64,000 nt of DNA from NCBI GenBank assembly GCA_963823675.1, contig CAWGMT010000011.1:558001-622000 (forward strand), read 5' to 3'. This DNA comes from CAWGMT01 sp963823675. GTDB lineage: Bacteria; Planctomycetota; Planctomycetia; Isosphaerales; Isosphaeraceae. This document shows, in pieces, positions 35,801 to 44,628 of this stretch. Position numbers and translations under genes: made by a program. Positions within the stretch are counted from its first letter, which is position 1, and each line of letters opens with the position of its first letter. The notes under the pieces are model-generated. The model searched no databases and was not told the DNA's origin. It saw only the letters and a list, made by a program, of their open reading frames with translations.

Positions 35801-35898
35801 TGGAGGGCTGAGTAAACACCCAGCCCCGCGACCAGCACGGTCGCCATGATCACGAAGAAACGATTGTTGAGCGAAGCGGTGATGATGCCGTTGAGCAT
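32808..35898 (-). CDS. CusA/CzcA-type heavy-metal RND efflux pump (one frameshift)
   Basis: Inner-membrane proton-driven pump of the heavy-metal RND family, about 1,030 residues, exporting monovalent or divalent metal ions with a periplasmic adaptor. The N-terminus (MLNGIITASLNNRFFVIMAT) and the porter region (PIDAVPDLTNVQVQVMTEAP, LSPLEVEQFLSFPVEGAMSG) are typical. Transmembrane helix 4 has the metal-RND motif GAIDFGLIVDSSVIMIENCV with conserved D, D and E. The frame shifts at about 33630: VGTVFDNYKR continues one frame over as AVRLPESWRNDPEKIGSIRI and runs to ALVAGLGFIPMAIATTPGAE and the stop at 32808. The start is at 35898, 276 bp downstream of the adaptor gene. No outer-membrane channel gene is visible. 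Confidence 0.9.
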
Positions 35899-36173
35899 GG
35901 GTAATCGTCCTTTGTCCTTTGCAAAGACTCTGGTGGCCCAGGCCCGTCCTCAGCCCGGCGAAGGGCCAGCTTCAGCCGTCTGCGAAGCGAACCATGGACC
36001 ACTGACAAATAAGCGAAACGATCAACGGGCAACGAACAACCGACAACGAGGCATGGCCTGCCGTGGGCGAACCCGAACGGATGCCAGACAAAGGACAAGG
36101 GACGAACGACAAAGGACAAACGTCAAGGGACGAGGGACGACGGACGAGGGACAAAGGACAAAGGACAAACGGA

Positions 36174-37818
36174 CTATTCCGAATCCTCCGACTGGTTCTG
36201 AAGGATGAGCTCGCTCTTGAGCATGAAGGCGCCGGTAGAGACGATCACGTCGCCTTGGCTCAAGCCGGCCTTGATCACCACGCGGTCGCCGGCCTGGCGG
36301 CCGGCCTCGACAGGTTGCAGGCGGAAAACTCGATTCTGGGGGCCCTGCTCGACGGGCACGAAGACGTACCTGGCATTCTCGATCTCGACGATCGCGCTCT
36401 GCGGGACTGTCAGCGCATTTTCGCTGGCCGAGCTGTCCAGGTTGATCCTCATGAACATTCCCAGCTTGAAGAGGCCCTCGCGGTTGTCGGTCTGGGCCAG
36501 AAGGGGGACAGTCCGCGTTTGGGAATCGACCATGGCCCCGACCGAGAGCAGCGTGGCCGAGAATTCGCGATTGGGGTAGGCCGTGGCGGTCAAGCGGAAT
36601 ACCCCGTCCTTGATCTTGGGCAGCTTGGCGACGTCCGACTCGGAGACGTTGGCAGTGACCCAGACCGAACGGAGATCGGCCAGGTTGAACAGGACGTCGT
36701 TGAAGTCGGCCTTCTGGCTGGGAACGGCCGACTTCTTGATGATGGTGCCGTCGAAGGGCGCGACGATCGGGTAGACGGTCACGTCTTCGTCGAGCGCGAT
36801 CTTGTTGGCAAGGTCGGCGTGTGCGAGCAAGCTGGGGATGTCTTCCGAAACTCCGAGGATGCGCAGCCGCTGGGCCGCGTCGATCACGGCCGATTCGGCG
36901 AGGCGAAGCTGCTGGTCGGCCAGCCGTTTTTCCTGCGCGGCGTCGAAGCGGGCCTTTTCGATGGCGCCCTCGAGCCTGGCCTGGACGCCCTCGCGCGTAT
37001 GCCGGGCCATCACGGCCGGGTGCTCACCCATGACGTTCTCGAGCTTCAAGTTCTTGGTTTTCTGTTCCTCGTGGCTGGCCATATCGAATTCGGCATACTT
37101 TTCCAGGAGAGTGCCGCGGTATTCACCCAGTTGCTTATCAGCAAATTGTTTCTCGATCGTTCGCGTATCGGTCGTGGCTCTGATCTCGGGGGACAAGACT
37201 TCGACGTGATCGTCATCATCGGGGACGGAACGCCGGCGCAATGCCAGCGCGCGGCGCAATTCGGGGATCAGCAGGGCGACATTGGCGGCGATCTGAGACT
37301 TCCACTCGGCTTCGTACCGCGCCGTGGCAAGTTCGCGCTGCCTGGCTCGCAGATTGAGTCGCGCGGTGCCGACGTCGGCGCTATCGAGCGTGACCAGAAG
37401 ATCGCCACGCTTTACGTTCTGCCCGAGCACGGCGTGAACCTCCCGCACGATGCCGGCGGCACGGGGGCGCACTCCGACCTGGCGGTCCGCGTTGACCTGA
37501 ATCACACCCACGACGCCGACCTCGGTCGATAATCGATCGTGGCGCGCTCGTTCGGTCGCGATGCCGGCGGCCTTGAACTTGTCGTCCGTCAAAGAGACGG
37601 TCGTGACGGCGGCCGATCCGGCGGGCTTCGTCTCCGGCTCGTCCTTTCCCGCGGCCGTCAGTGCCAGCGAACCCGCCGCGCGGCACGTGAGTCCGACCGA
37701 GCAGGTCGTAGGCCACGTAACCGACCAGGAGCGCCAGGCACAAACCCATCGCGCCCCAGGAAAATGTTCGGCTGAGCATCCTGTGGTTCGTTTCGCGTTT
37801 CGTAAATGCAATCGACAT
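36174..37818 (-). CDS. CusB/CzcB-type membrane-fusion protein (one frameshift)
   Basis: Periplasmic adaptor for the RND pump. The start at ATG 37818 is supported by GGGAGGT 6 bp upstream; it gives MSIAFTKRETNHRMLSRTFS then a membrane anchor (WGAMGLCLALLVGYVAYDLL). The frame changes near 37670-37680 in a GC-rich run (THVPRG to LALTAAGKDEPETKPAG). The rest shows the expected order: a first barrel strand region (VGVVGVIQVNADRQVGVRPR), a lipoyl half (GIVREVHAVLGQNVKRGDLL), a long coiled-coil hairpin with an unusual acidic insert (RRSVPDDDDHVEVL), the second lipoyl half (PFDGTIIKKSAVPSQKADF) and a C-terminal barrel (ALTVPQSAIVEIENARYVFV). It forms an operon with the pump gene downstream. Confidence 0.88.
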
Positions 37819-38109
37819 GAGAAAACCTCCCATCCCGGAGGACGTCGCTTAACGGACGAGGGATGAAAAAACGAGGAAACTGCTGTATGCGGAAGTGCGG
37901 GCAGGCCGCGGTATCGCTGTCGGCTCGCGGGGAGCAACCGGTTTGTTTGTGGCCCGCGGCCGAGTGGGCGACGATCGGCGCGTCGCGAGTCCGCTCTTGC
38001 CAGGACGTCAGTCGGGCCGACCGCGATCATGGGTTGACAAAAGTCGGCGTGCCTAACGAATCGATCGGCGGCGCTGACTGGCCTTGCGCCGGACGCGACG
38101 TCCTGCGAC

Positions 38110-38640
38110 TCAGCAATTCCAGCGTTGGAGAAGCGCAATGCGCCCGGCGCGCACTCCATCGGCAGCGCCGTGCGGAAAGAGCGAGAAGCAATCCCGGCAG
38201 GATGAGGTCGGAGTGAACTGACTTGCAAGATAGGCACAATCGGCTGCGGCCAGACAGTTAGCCAGATCCTCCGCGAACCGGCCGCGAACATCCGGGCTGA
38301 TCACCGGTTGGTCGAGCCAATCCGGCTCGGGCCAGTCGCTGAAGTGTGCGTGCAGAACCGGCCCTCGGTGGTCGTCGCCGACTGGCTGGTGCGGATCATC
38401 GGGCTCGGCCAGTGGGACGAACCAGTGCCAGTGCAAGAGCGCGACATCGTCGTCAGACGCGGCCCTTGGATGCCACCTCAAAAGGTGGTCGTGGAAGACG
38501 CAGATCTCGCCGGGCGCGTCGTGGTGGCGGATGTTGTGATAATCCGCCAGGGGCAACGGGACCCGAACCACGCTGGCAATCAGCAAGCTGATTCCCAGCA
38601 GTTTCCCCCAATGCCAGTCTGTCCGCCGTTTTAACGACAC
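38110..38640 (-). CDS. His-rich hypothetical protein next to the metal efflux genes
   Basis: Starts at GTG 38640 with a hydrophobic N-terminal segment (LLGISLLIASVVRVPLPLAD) that would act as a signal anchor. The rest is unusually rich in histidine (HNIRHHD, HDHLLRWHP, LHWHWFVPL, HAHFSDW) with Asp/Glu between, a composition suited to binding soft or borderline metal ions outside the membrane. It precedes the adaptor and pump genes on the same strand by 291 bp. I do not recognise a named family, and the metal-binding role is inferred from composition and position. Codon usage is normal for the window. Confidence 0.65.
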   Translation of the reverse strand: MSLKRRTDWHWGKLLGISLLIASVVRVPLPLADYHNIRHHDAPGEICVFHDHLLRWHPRAASDDDVALLHWHWFVPLAEPDDPHQPVGDDHRGPVLHAHFSDWPEPDWLDQPVISPDVRGRFAEDLANCLAAADCAYLASQFTPTSSCRDCFSLFPHGAADGVRAGRIALLQRWNC

Positions 38641-38824
38641 GGCCCGTCCTCGGACGTGGATGGATGGCTCAGGCGAATCGCGGCAACCCGTTCCGGTGTC
38701 AATCGGCCGGGCTGATCAAACAATCCCACCCAATATTATGGTGCAGCCTTCAGGCAGGGTCAAGCATGCGGACTTGACAACCCTCGCCAGAAAGGCAAAC
38801 TGAGGCGTCATTTCGGCAGGAAGC

Positions 38825-40015
38825 ATGGCCTCGCCAAGGATGTTGAGGATCGGATTGACCATGTTGCGCGAGTTCGCCGCAGTTTTGGGTTCGCGCCGGA
38901 TCGCCTGCTCGATCGGTTTGTGGTTGGCAGCGACGCTCGCCGGCGGCGGCAGCCTGCACGCGGATGACGACCGCGGAGACGCATCCGACCGCTCACCCCA
39001 AAGTCGTACGGAAGAAGCACATACGCCTCATCTCTCAGTGAGACGCTACGAGATTGGGGTGGGGCCGCGGTCTTACTGGCTCTTTGAGCCCGACCAGCCC
39101 AAGCCCGAGCGGGCGCCGGTGGTTGTGTTTCTCCACGGGTGGTTTGCGGTCAATCCCGGCTTTTACGGCGCCTGGATCGACCACCTGGTCCGGCATGGGC
39201 GGATTGTGATTTTTCCTCGGTATCAGAACGACGTCAACACGATGCCGCAGGAATTTTTGCCCAACGCCCTGGCAGCGATCCGCGACGGCCTGGGAGCCCT
39301 CAGCGCCGGCGTGGTTCACGTGAGGGCCGACACGACGCGATTTGCACTTGTCGGCCATTCGGCGGGTGGCAATTTGGCCGCACAGATTGCGGCGGTGGCT
39401 TCCGATCCCCACGCCGATCTACCTCTCCCGCGCGCGCTCGTGGTCGTCATGCCGGGTGAGTTGATCCCCGCCCGTCAACCGAGCCTGGATCGAATACCCG
39501 CGTCAACCCTCCTGCTGGTCATCGTTGGCGAGGAGGATCTCGTCGTGGGCGACTTGCGGGGACGACAGATCTTCACCGAGGCGACAGCGGTTCCCCGCAC
39601 GCGGAAGCGGTTCATCCTGTTCCGATCCGACCGGCACGGCTATCCTCCGCTGATCGCCGAACATACTGCGCCGACTGGGGTTAATCACCGGCTCGACAAC
39701 GGCGAGGGCGTGTTTCGCTCGCTGCAGAAGAGCTTTGGGGATGTCAATGCACTGGACCGCGCCGGTTTCTGGCGGATGACCGACCTCACACTCGAGGCGG
39801 CATTTGACGGCAAGACCCTTGATGATGCGACGCGCGACCTGGAGAAGTTTCGGCACCTCGGCTACTGGAGCGACGGCCGGAGGGTCACCCCGCCAGTCGT
39901 CGGCGACGACCTGAGCACGATACCGCGGGTGATCCTCGGCAATGGACTGCGCATTTTCCCCCTGTCAGCGCCGTCGAAGCCGAGCGTGGCCCTCGATTCC
40001 GGGCGCCAACCATGA
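38825..40015 (+). CDS. Secreted alpha/beta-hydrolase
   Basis: A 396-residue protein with an N-terminal signal region (IACSIGLWLAATLAGGGSLH ADDD) and an alpha/beta-hydrolase domain. Visible landmarks are the oxyanion loop HGW in VVVFLHGWFAVNPGFYG, the nucleophile elbow GHSAGG, a candidate acid in VGEEDLVVGD and a candidate histidine in SDRHGYPP, giving a complete catalytic triad. This is the layout of the chlorophyllase/dienelactone-hydrolase-like esterases; the substrate cannot be told. Start at ATG 38825, with AGGA just upstream; ATGs at 38843 and 38861 are alternatives. It is convergent with the flavoprotein genes beyond the two IS elements, with the REP-like hairpin between them. Confidence 0.88.
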   Translation: MASPRMLRIGLTMLREFAAVLGSRRIACSIGLWLAATLAGGGSLHADDDRGDASDRSPQSRTEEAHTPHLSVRRYEIGVGPRSYWLFEPDQPKPERAPVVVFLHGWFAVNPGFYGAWIDHLVRHGRIVIFPRYQNDVNTMPQEFLPNALAAIRDGLGALSAGVVHVRADTTRFALVGHSAGGNLAAQIAAVASDPHADLPLPRALVVVMPGELIPARQPSLDRIPASTLLLVIVGEEDLVVGDLRGRQIFTEATAVPRTRKRFILFRSDRHGYPPLIAEHTAPTGVNHRLDNGEGVFRSLQKSFGDVNALDRAGFWRMTDLTLEAAFDGKTLDDATRDLEKFRHLGYWSDGRRVTPPVVGDDLSTIPRVILGNGLRIFPLSAPSKPSVALDSGRQP

Positions 40016-40038
40016 TGGCGCGAAAAGGTGTCAGGAAC

Positions 40039-41565
40039 GAATGGCACTCGGTTATTCCCCTAAGCCGCTTGCAGTAGGCGTTTGTGCGCCTTTCGTCGCG
40101 GTTCCATAAGAAACTTTTGTGCCTTCGGTCGTCGTTTGTTGGCGCGGCTCGACGCGGCCGGGTCGATCGCCGACCTCGTGCGCCGAAATCGCAGTGAGCA
40201 TCACCTCCACCAAGTATTCCCTGACGCTGGGCGTTGCTTGTCGCAAGGCCTCCTGGAGCGCCGTCATCGTCTGAAGCGTTCCCTTGAAGCTCAACTGTCG
40301 CGGTTGCTTACCGTGCGCCTCGGCGGCCTGGGCCGCCACGCCTCGGATCAAGTTGTAAGACAGTAAATGTATCCAGATCTCCTTCTCCACCATATCAGGC
40401 GTCTTGCATCGCAGCACGTCCATTTGGAGTACGTCTTTAATTGAGCGTAAATCTAATTCTATGTTCCATCGTTGTAGGAAAAGGTCTGCCAGCTCTTCCT
40501 TGGTGTACGCCTCCGCGTCGAGCATCGTCGTCACCAGCACCAGCTCGTTGACTCGGAAGCCGGGCTGCTGAACCTTGAATCGCAGTTCGCGGACCTTGAT
40601 CTCGCTGGGGATCTGCGCATAGGTTTCCTCGTCCATCCATTCGGGCCGCTCCGGCTTGGTCCAGGTGACAACGTGGTCCTCGACGCCCAGCCGTCGGCCG
40701 CGGCGGAAGTCGAACCTCCGGCGCTGGTGCATCCGGAACAGGCTGTCAACGTTCCGCTGCATCAGGTCCGCGATCATGAAAAACGAGGCATAACAGCGGT
40801 CCCCCAGCATGATTTCGCCTGCCTCGAGGCCATCCAGCAACGTGCGGAACAAGGCCGTCTCGCCTGTCTCCTTTCCTTTGTACGGCCCCAGCGCCAGGTC
40901 GCGAACGACACCCGTGGCCAGCGAAATGATCCCTACCATCCGAACTACGGGGAAACCCAAACCGATGCCCTGGGTGTTCGCCTGAGGGAAGGCTTGTTGG
41001 TTCTGTACGGTGTCGGGCATCGAGGCGGTCGTGCCGTTGACCAGCGAGACCTTGCGTCCCTTCCACAGCCAATCGGCGTTTGCACCGGCGTCCACTTTCT
41101 GAGCGGTCTGACGGACCAGCCGAACAATGACCCCGAGAGGGAGCCGCCGGCGTGCATCACAATAACTGTTAGTCTCCGGCGCGCAAGGTTTGCGATGGTT
41201 GATGGCCAGCCAGACGATCAGCCGCGCGACCGCCGCACGACACGAGTGGTCGGGGTCGAGCACCTGGGAGAGGAACAGGCAGAGGGTCACGAAAGGTGTG
41301 TAGATGCGATCCTTGAATTTGACCCGCTCTGCCGCCAGTGCCGACCTGACCGTGTTGGCGTCGAGGATCTCGTGAAAGGGAAGGAGCTGGGACTCGCGAA
41401 GGGACTTGACCTTTTCCAGAATCCACCGTCGCGTAGTCTGGGGCATTGTCGGCCTCCTTGCCGGACAGGGTTTGGATCTTGCAAGCACCAATCCTTGTCC
41501 CAAGGAGGACGATATTTGTCTATCCCACTTCTCCGAAACAACTTACGAATTTCCGAGTGCCATTC
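40039..41565 (-). mobile_element. IS4-family insertion sequence, copy A (1,527 bp)
   Basis: Bounded by perfect 13-bp terminal inverted repeats GAATGGCACTCGG (40039-40051) and CCGAGTGCCATTC (41553-41565), and flanked by an 11-bp direct target duplication GTGTCAGGAAC at 40028-40038 and 41566-41576. It carries one intact transposase gene. Confidence 0.93.
40052..41446 (-). CDS. IS4-family transposase, copy A (intact)
   Basis: DDE transposase of 464 residues. The start at ATG 41446 (MPQTTRRWILEKVKSLRE) is fixed by AAGGAGG 6 bp upstream; an in-frame upstream ATG would extend it over the ribosome-binding site. Catalytic residues: the first D is not obvious in the usual place, where the sequence reads SLVNGTTASMPDT (copy B has SLVDGTTASMPDT with D), the second D is in LGDRCYASFFMI and the E is in LQRWNIELDLRSIKDVLQMD. 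The stop lies inside the left inverted repeat. The Asn-for-Asp change in copy A would remove the first catalytic carboxylate, so this intact ORF may encode an inactive enzyme. Confidence 0.92.
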   Translation of the reverse strand: MPQTTRRWILEKVKSLRESQLLPFHEILDANTVRSALAAERVKFKDRIYTPFVTLCLFLSQVLDPDHSCRAAVARLIVWLAINHRKPCAPETNSYCDARRRLPLGVIVRLVRQTAQKVDAGANADWLWKGRKVSLVNGTTASMPDTVQNQQAFPQANTQGIGLGFPVVRMVGIISLATGVVRDLALGPYKGKETGETALFRTLLDGLEAGEIMLGDRCYASFFMIADLMQRNVDSLFRMHQRRRFDFRRGRRLGVEDHVVTWTKPERPEWMDEETYAQIPSEIKVRELRFKVQQPGFRVNELVLVTTMLDAEAYTKEELADLFLQRWNIELDLRSIKDVLQMDVLRCKTPDMVEKEIWIHLLSYNLIRGVAAQAAEAHGKQPRQLSFKGTLQTMTALQEALRQATPSVREYLVEVMLTAISAHEVGDRPGRVEPRQQTTTEGTKVSYGTATKGAQTPTASGLGE

Positions 41566-41632
41566 GTGTCAGGAACCGATTCGCGGCGTCGAATCGAGAA
41601 AAGGCGTGAAATCCCTAATCGGTTCCTGACAC

Positions 41633-43158
41633 GAATGGCACTCGGTTATTCCCCTAAGCCGCTTGCAGTAGGCGTTTGCGCGCCTTTCGTCGCGGTTCCA
41701 TAAGAAACTTTTGTGCCTTCGGTCGTCGTTTGTTGCGCGCGGCTCGACGCGGCCGGGTCGATCGCCGACCTCGTGCGCCGAAATCGCAGTGAGCATCACC
41801 TCCACCAAGTATTCCCTGACGCTGGGCGTTGCTTGTCGCAAGGCCTCCTGGAGCGCCGTCATCGTCTGAAGCGTTCCCTTGAAGCTCAACTGTCGCGGTT
41901 GCTTACCGTGCGCCTCGGCGGCCTGGGCCGCCACGCCTCGGATCAAGTTGTAAGACAGTAAATGTATCCAGATCTCCTTCTCCACCATATCAGGCGTCTT
42001 GCATCGCAGCACGTCCATTTGGAGTACGTCTTTAATTGAGCGTAAATCTAATTCTATGTTCCATCGTTGTAGGAAAAGGTCTGCCAGCTCTTCCTTGGTG
42101 TACGCCTCCGCGTCGAGCATCGTCGTCACCAGCACCAGCTCGTTGACTCGGAAGCCGGGCTGCTGAACCTTGAATCGCAGTTCGCGGACCTTGATCTCGC
42201 TGGGGATCTGCGCATAGGTTTCCTCGTCCATCCATTCGGGCCGCTCCGGCTTGGTCCAGGTGACAACGTGGTCCTCGACGCCCAGCCGTCGGCCGCGGCG
42301 GAAGTCGAACCTCCGGCGCTGGTGCATCCGGAACAGGCTGTCAACGTTCCGCTGCATCAGGTCCGCGATCATGAAAAACGAGGCATAACAGCGGTCCCCC
42401 AGCATGATTTCGCCTGCCTCGAGGCCATCCAGCAACGTGCGGAACAAGGCCGTCTCGCCTGTCTCCTTTCCTTTGTACGGCCCCAGCGCCAGGTCGCGAA
42501 CGACACCCGTGGCCAGCGAAATGATCCCTACCATCCGAACTACGGGGAAACCCAAACCGATGCCCTGGGTGTTCGCCTGAGGGAAGGCTTGTTGGTTCTG
42601 TACGGTGTCGGGCATCGAGGCGGTCGTGCCGTCAACCAGCGAGACCTTGCGTCCCTTCCACAGCCAATCGGCGTTTGCACCGGCGTCCACTTTCTGAGCG
42701 GTCTGACGGACCAGCCGAACAATGACCCCGAGAGGGAGCCGCCGGCGTGCATCACAATAACTGTTAGTCTCCGGCGCAAGGTTTGCGATGGTTGATGGCC
42801 AGCCAGACGATCAGCCGCGCGACCGCCGCACGACACGAGTGGTCGGGGTCGAGCACCTGGGAGAGGAACAGGCAGAGGGTCACGAAAGGTGTGTAGATGC
42901 GATCCTTGAATTTGACCCGCTCTGCCGCCAGTGCCGACCTGACCGTGTTGGCGTCGAGGATCTCGTGAAAGGGAAGGAGCTGGGACTCGCGAAGGGACTT
43001 GACCTTTTCCAGAATCCACCGTCGCGTAGTCTGGGGCATTGTCGGCCTCCTTGCCGGACAGGGTTTGGATCTTGCAAGCACCAATCCTTGTCCCAAGGAG
43101 GACGATATTTGTCTATCCCACTTCTCCGAAACAACTTACGAATTTCCGAGTGCCATTC
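41633..43158 (-). mobile_element. IS4-family insertion sequence, copy B (1,526 bp)
   Basis: The same 13-bp terminal inverted repeats (41633-41645 and 43146-43158), flanked by an 11-bp duplication GTTCCTGACAC at 41622-41632 and 43159-43169. It is nearly identical to copy A; the length difference of 1 bp equals a 2-bp loss near 42773 plus a 1-bp gain near 41735. Confidence 0.93.
41646..43039 (-). pseudogene. IS4-family transposase, copy B (frameshifted)
   Basis: Matches copy A almost base for base but is broken twice. Near 42773 the run GGCGCGCAAGG of copy A is GGCGCAAGG, splitting the ORF after about 90 codons; near 41735 an extra base changes the last 35 residues, so the frame runs through the inverted repeat to 41569. 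The first catalytic motif reads SLVDGTTASMPDT and so has the aspartate that copy A lacks. Sequencing error at the GC run is possible; if so, copy B would be the active one and copy A the inactive one. Confidence 0.85.
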
Positions 43159-43181
43159 GTTCCTGACACCTTTTGACGAGC

Positions 43182-44628
43182 CTACCACTCCCCAGATGTG
43201 AGGTACTCGTCGATCGATGCGGCCGCCTTGCGGCCGGCGCCCATTGCCAGGATTACCGTGGCGCCGCCGGTCACGATGTCGCCGCCGGCAAAAACCCCGC
43301 GCTTCGAGGTGCGTCAAAGTCTCGGGGTCGGCCGCGATGTAACCCTTGCGGGTGGTCTTGAGGTCGGGTGTTGTCGACTGGACCAGCGGGTTGGCCTCGG
43401 TGCCCAGCGCGATGACGGCCATCTGGACCGCCAAGTCGAATTCGGAGTTGGGGATCGGGATCGGCGCCCGGCGGCCCGTCGCGTCGGGCTCGCCCAGTTC
43501 CATCCGGATGCAGCGCACCGTCTCGATGAATCCGTCGGTGTTGCCCAGAAAGGCGACGGGGTTGGTCAAACAGAGGAATTCAATTCCCTCTTGCTTGGCG
43601 TGCCTGGCCTCCTCGGCCCGGGCCGGCATCTCGGCCTCCGAACGCCGGTAGATCAGGTAACTGGTCCTGGCGCCCAAGCGGCAGGCCGTCCGGACGGCAT
43701 CCATGGCCGTGTTGCCGCCACCGATGACCGCGATCTGCTGGTCGCGGCAGTCGAACACCGGTTCATCGTAGTCGGGGAACTCGTTGGCCCGCATCAGGTT
43801 CACTCGGGTCAAGAACTCGTTGGCCGAGTAAACGCCGTTGAGATGTTCGCCGGGAATCCCCATGAACTTGGGCAGGCCGGCACCGGTGGCGACCAGCACG
43901 GCGTCGTATCCCTCCTCGTTCATCAATTCGTCGATCGTGACCGTCTTGCCGATGACCACGTTGGTCTGGAAATCGACCCCCATTGCCCGCATCACGTCCA
44001 CTTCTTGGCGGACGATTTCCTTGGGGAGCCGAAATTCGGGAATGCCGTAAATCAAAACGCCGCCAATCTCGTGGAGCGCCTCGAAAACGGTGACGGTGTG
44101 CCCCATGCGCGTGAGGTCGCCGGCAGCGCTTAATCCCGCCGGACCGCTGCCGACAATCGCGACTTTCTTGCCCGTCGCGGCGGCCTTCTCAGGAAGCCCG
44201 ATCTGGCCGGTATTCCGCTCGTAGTCCGCCACGAAGCGCTCGAGGTAGCCGATGCCCAACGGCTCGAACTTGTTGCCGAGGATACAGCATCCCTCGCACT
44301 GGGTTTCCTGCGGACAGACGCGGCCGGTAATGGCCGGCAGAATATTGTCTTCGCGGATCTTGGCCGCGGCCCCCAAATAATTCCCCTGAACGATCAGGTC
44401 GACGAAATCCTTGACCTTGACCCCGACTGGACATCCGACCATGCATTTGGGCGATGTGCATTGCAGGCAGCGCAGGGCCTCGGTGGTCGCGCCCAGCACG
44501 GTGAGCCCCTGGTTGACTTCCTCGAAGTTCGTGCGGCGGCGATCGGCGTCCTGCTCGGGCATGTGCTGCCGCGGGATCTTGACCCGTTCCTTGTTGGAAA
44601 GGTGAGGGCCGGGAGGGTTCGTGCTCAT
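43182..44628 (-). CDS. NfnB/SudA/GltD-type flavoprotein with FeS clusters (one frameshift)
   Basis: Homologue of the glutamate-synthase small-subunit family, best read as the NADP(H)-binding partner of the protein encoded upstream. The N-terminus has Fe-S ligands (CLQCTSPKCMVGCPVGVKVK and CPQETQCEGCCILGN), then an FAD Rossmann motif (VAIVGSGPAGLSAAGDL) and an NADP motif (IAVIGGGNTAMDAVRTA). The frame breaks at about 43305: after DPETLT the family C-terminus SKRGVFAGGDIVTGGATVIL then AMGAGRKAAASIDEYLTSGE W reads one frame over to a stop at 43182. The uncorrected frame runs on into the IS, which is an artefact. The ATG overlaps the upstream gene's stop (ATGA), so the two are translationally coupled. 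Confidence 0.9.

Larger units (their letters stand above)
40023..43174. repeat. REP-like hairpin, each arm interrupted by an IS element
   Basis: If both IS elements and one copy of each target duplication are removed, the locus becomes a perfect inverted repeat with 21-bp arms and a 35-nt spacer (41582-41616). The left arm is AAAAG + GTGTCAGGAAC + CGATT (40023-40038 plus 41577-41581); the right arm is AATCG + GTTCCTGACAC + CTTTT (41617-41632 plus 43170-43174). It sits between convergent genes, the usual place for REP/BIME elements. Confidence 0.8.

Noticed and set aside
34522..35811. Long plus-strand ORFs opposite the RND pump and adaptor (also 36063-37532 and 8082-9035)
   Set aside because: Composition (DRQVDDGDDQLAEHRG-like, many H, D, R, Q) is typical of the antisense frame of a GC-rich gene; the minus strand carries all recognisable motifs.
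41735..42773. Programmed frameshifting in IS copy B
   Set aside because: Copy A has the same gene in a single frame, and the shift in copy B is a simple GC loss without a slippery heptamer.
42880..43181. Fusion of the NfnB-type protein with the IS region
   Set aside because: The extension arises only because of a frameshift near 43305; the family C-terminus is in the next frame and stops at 43182.
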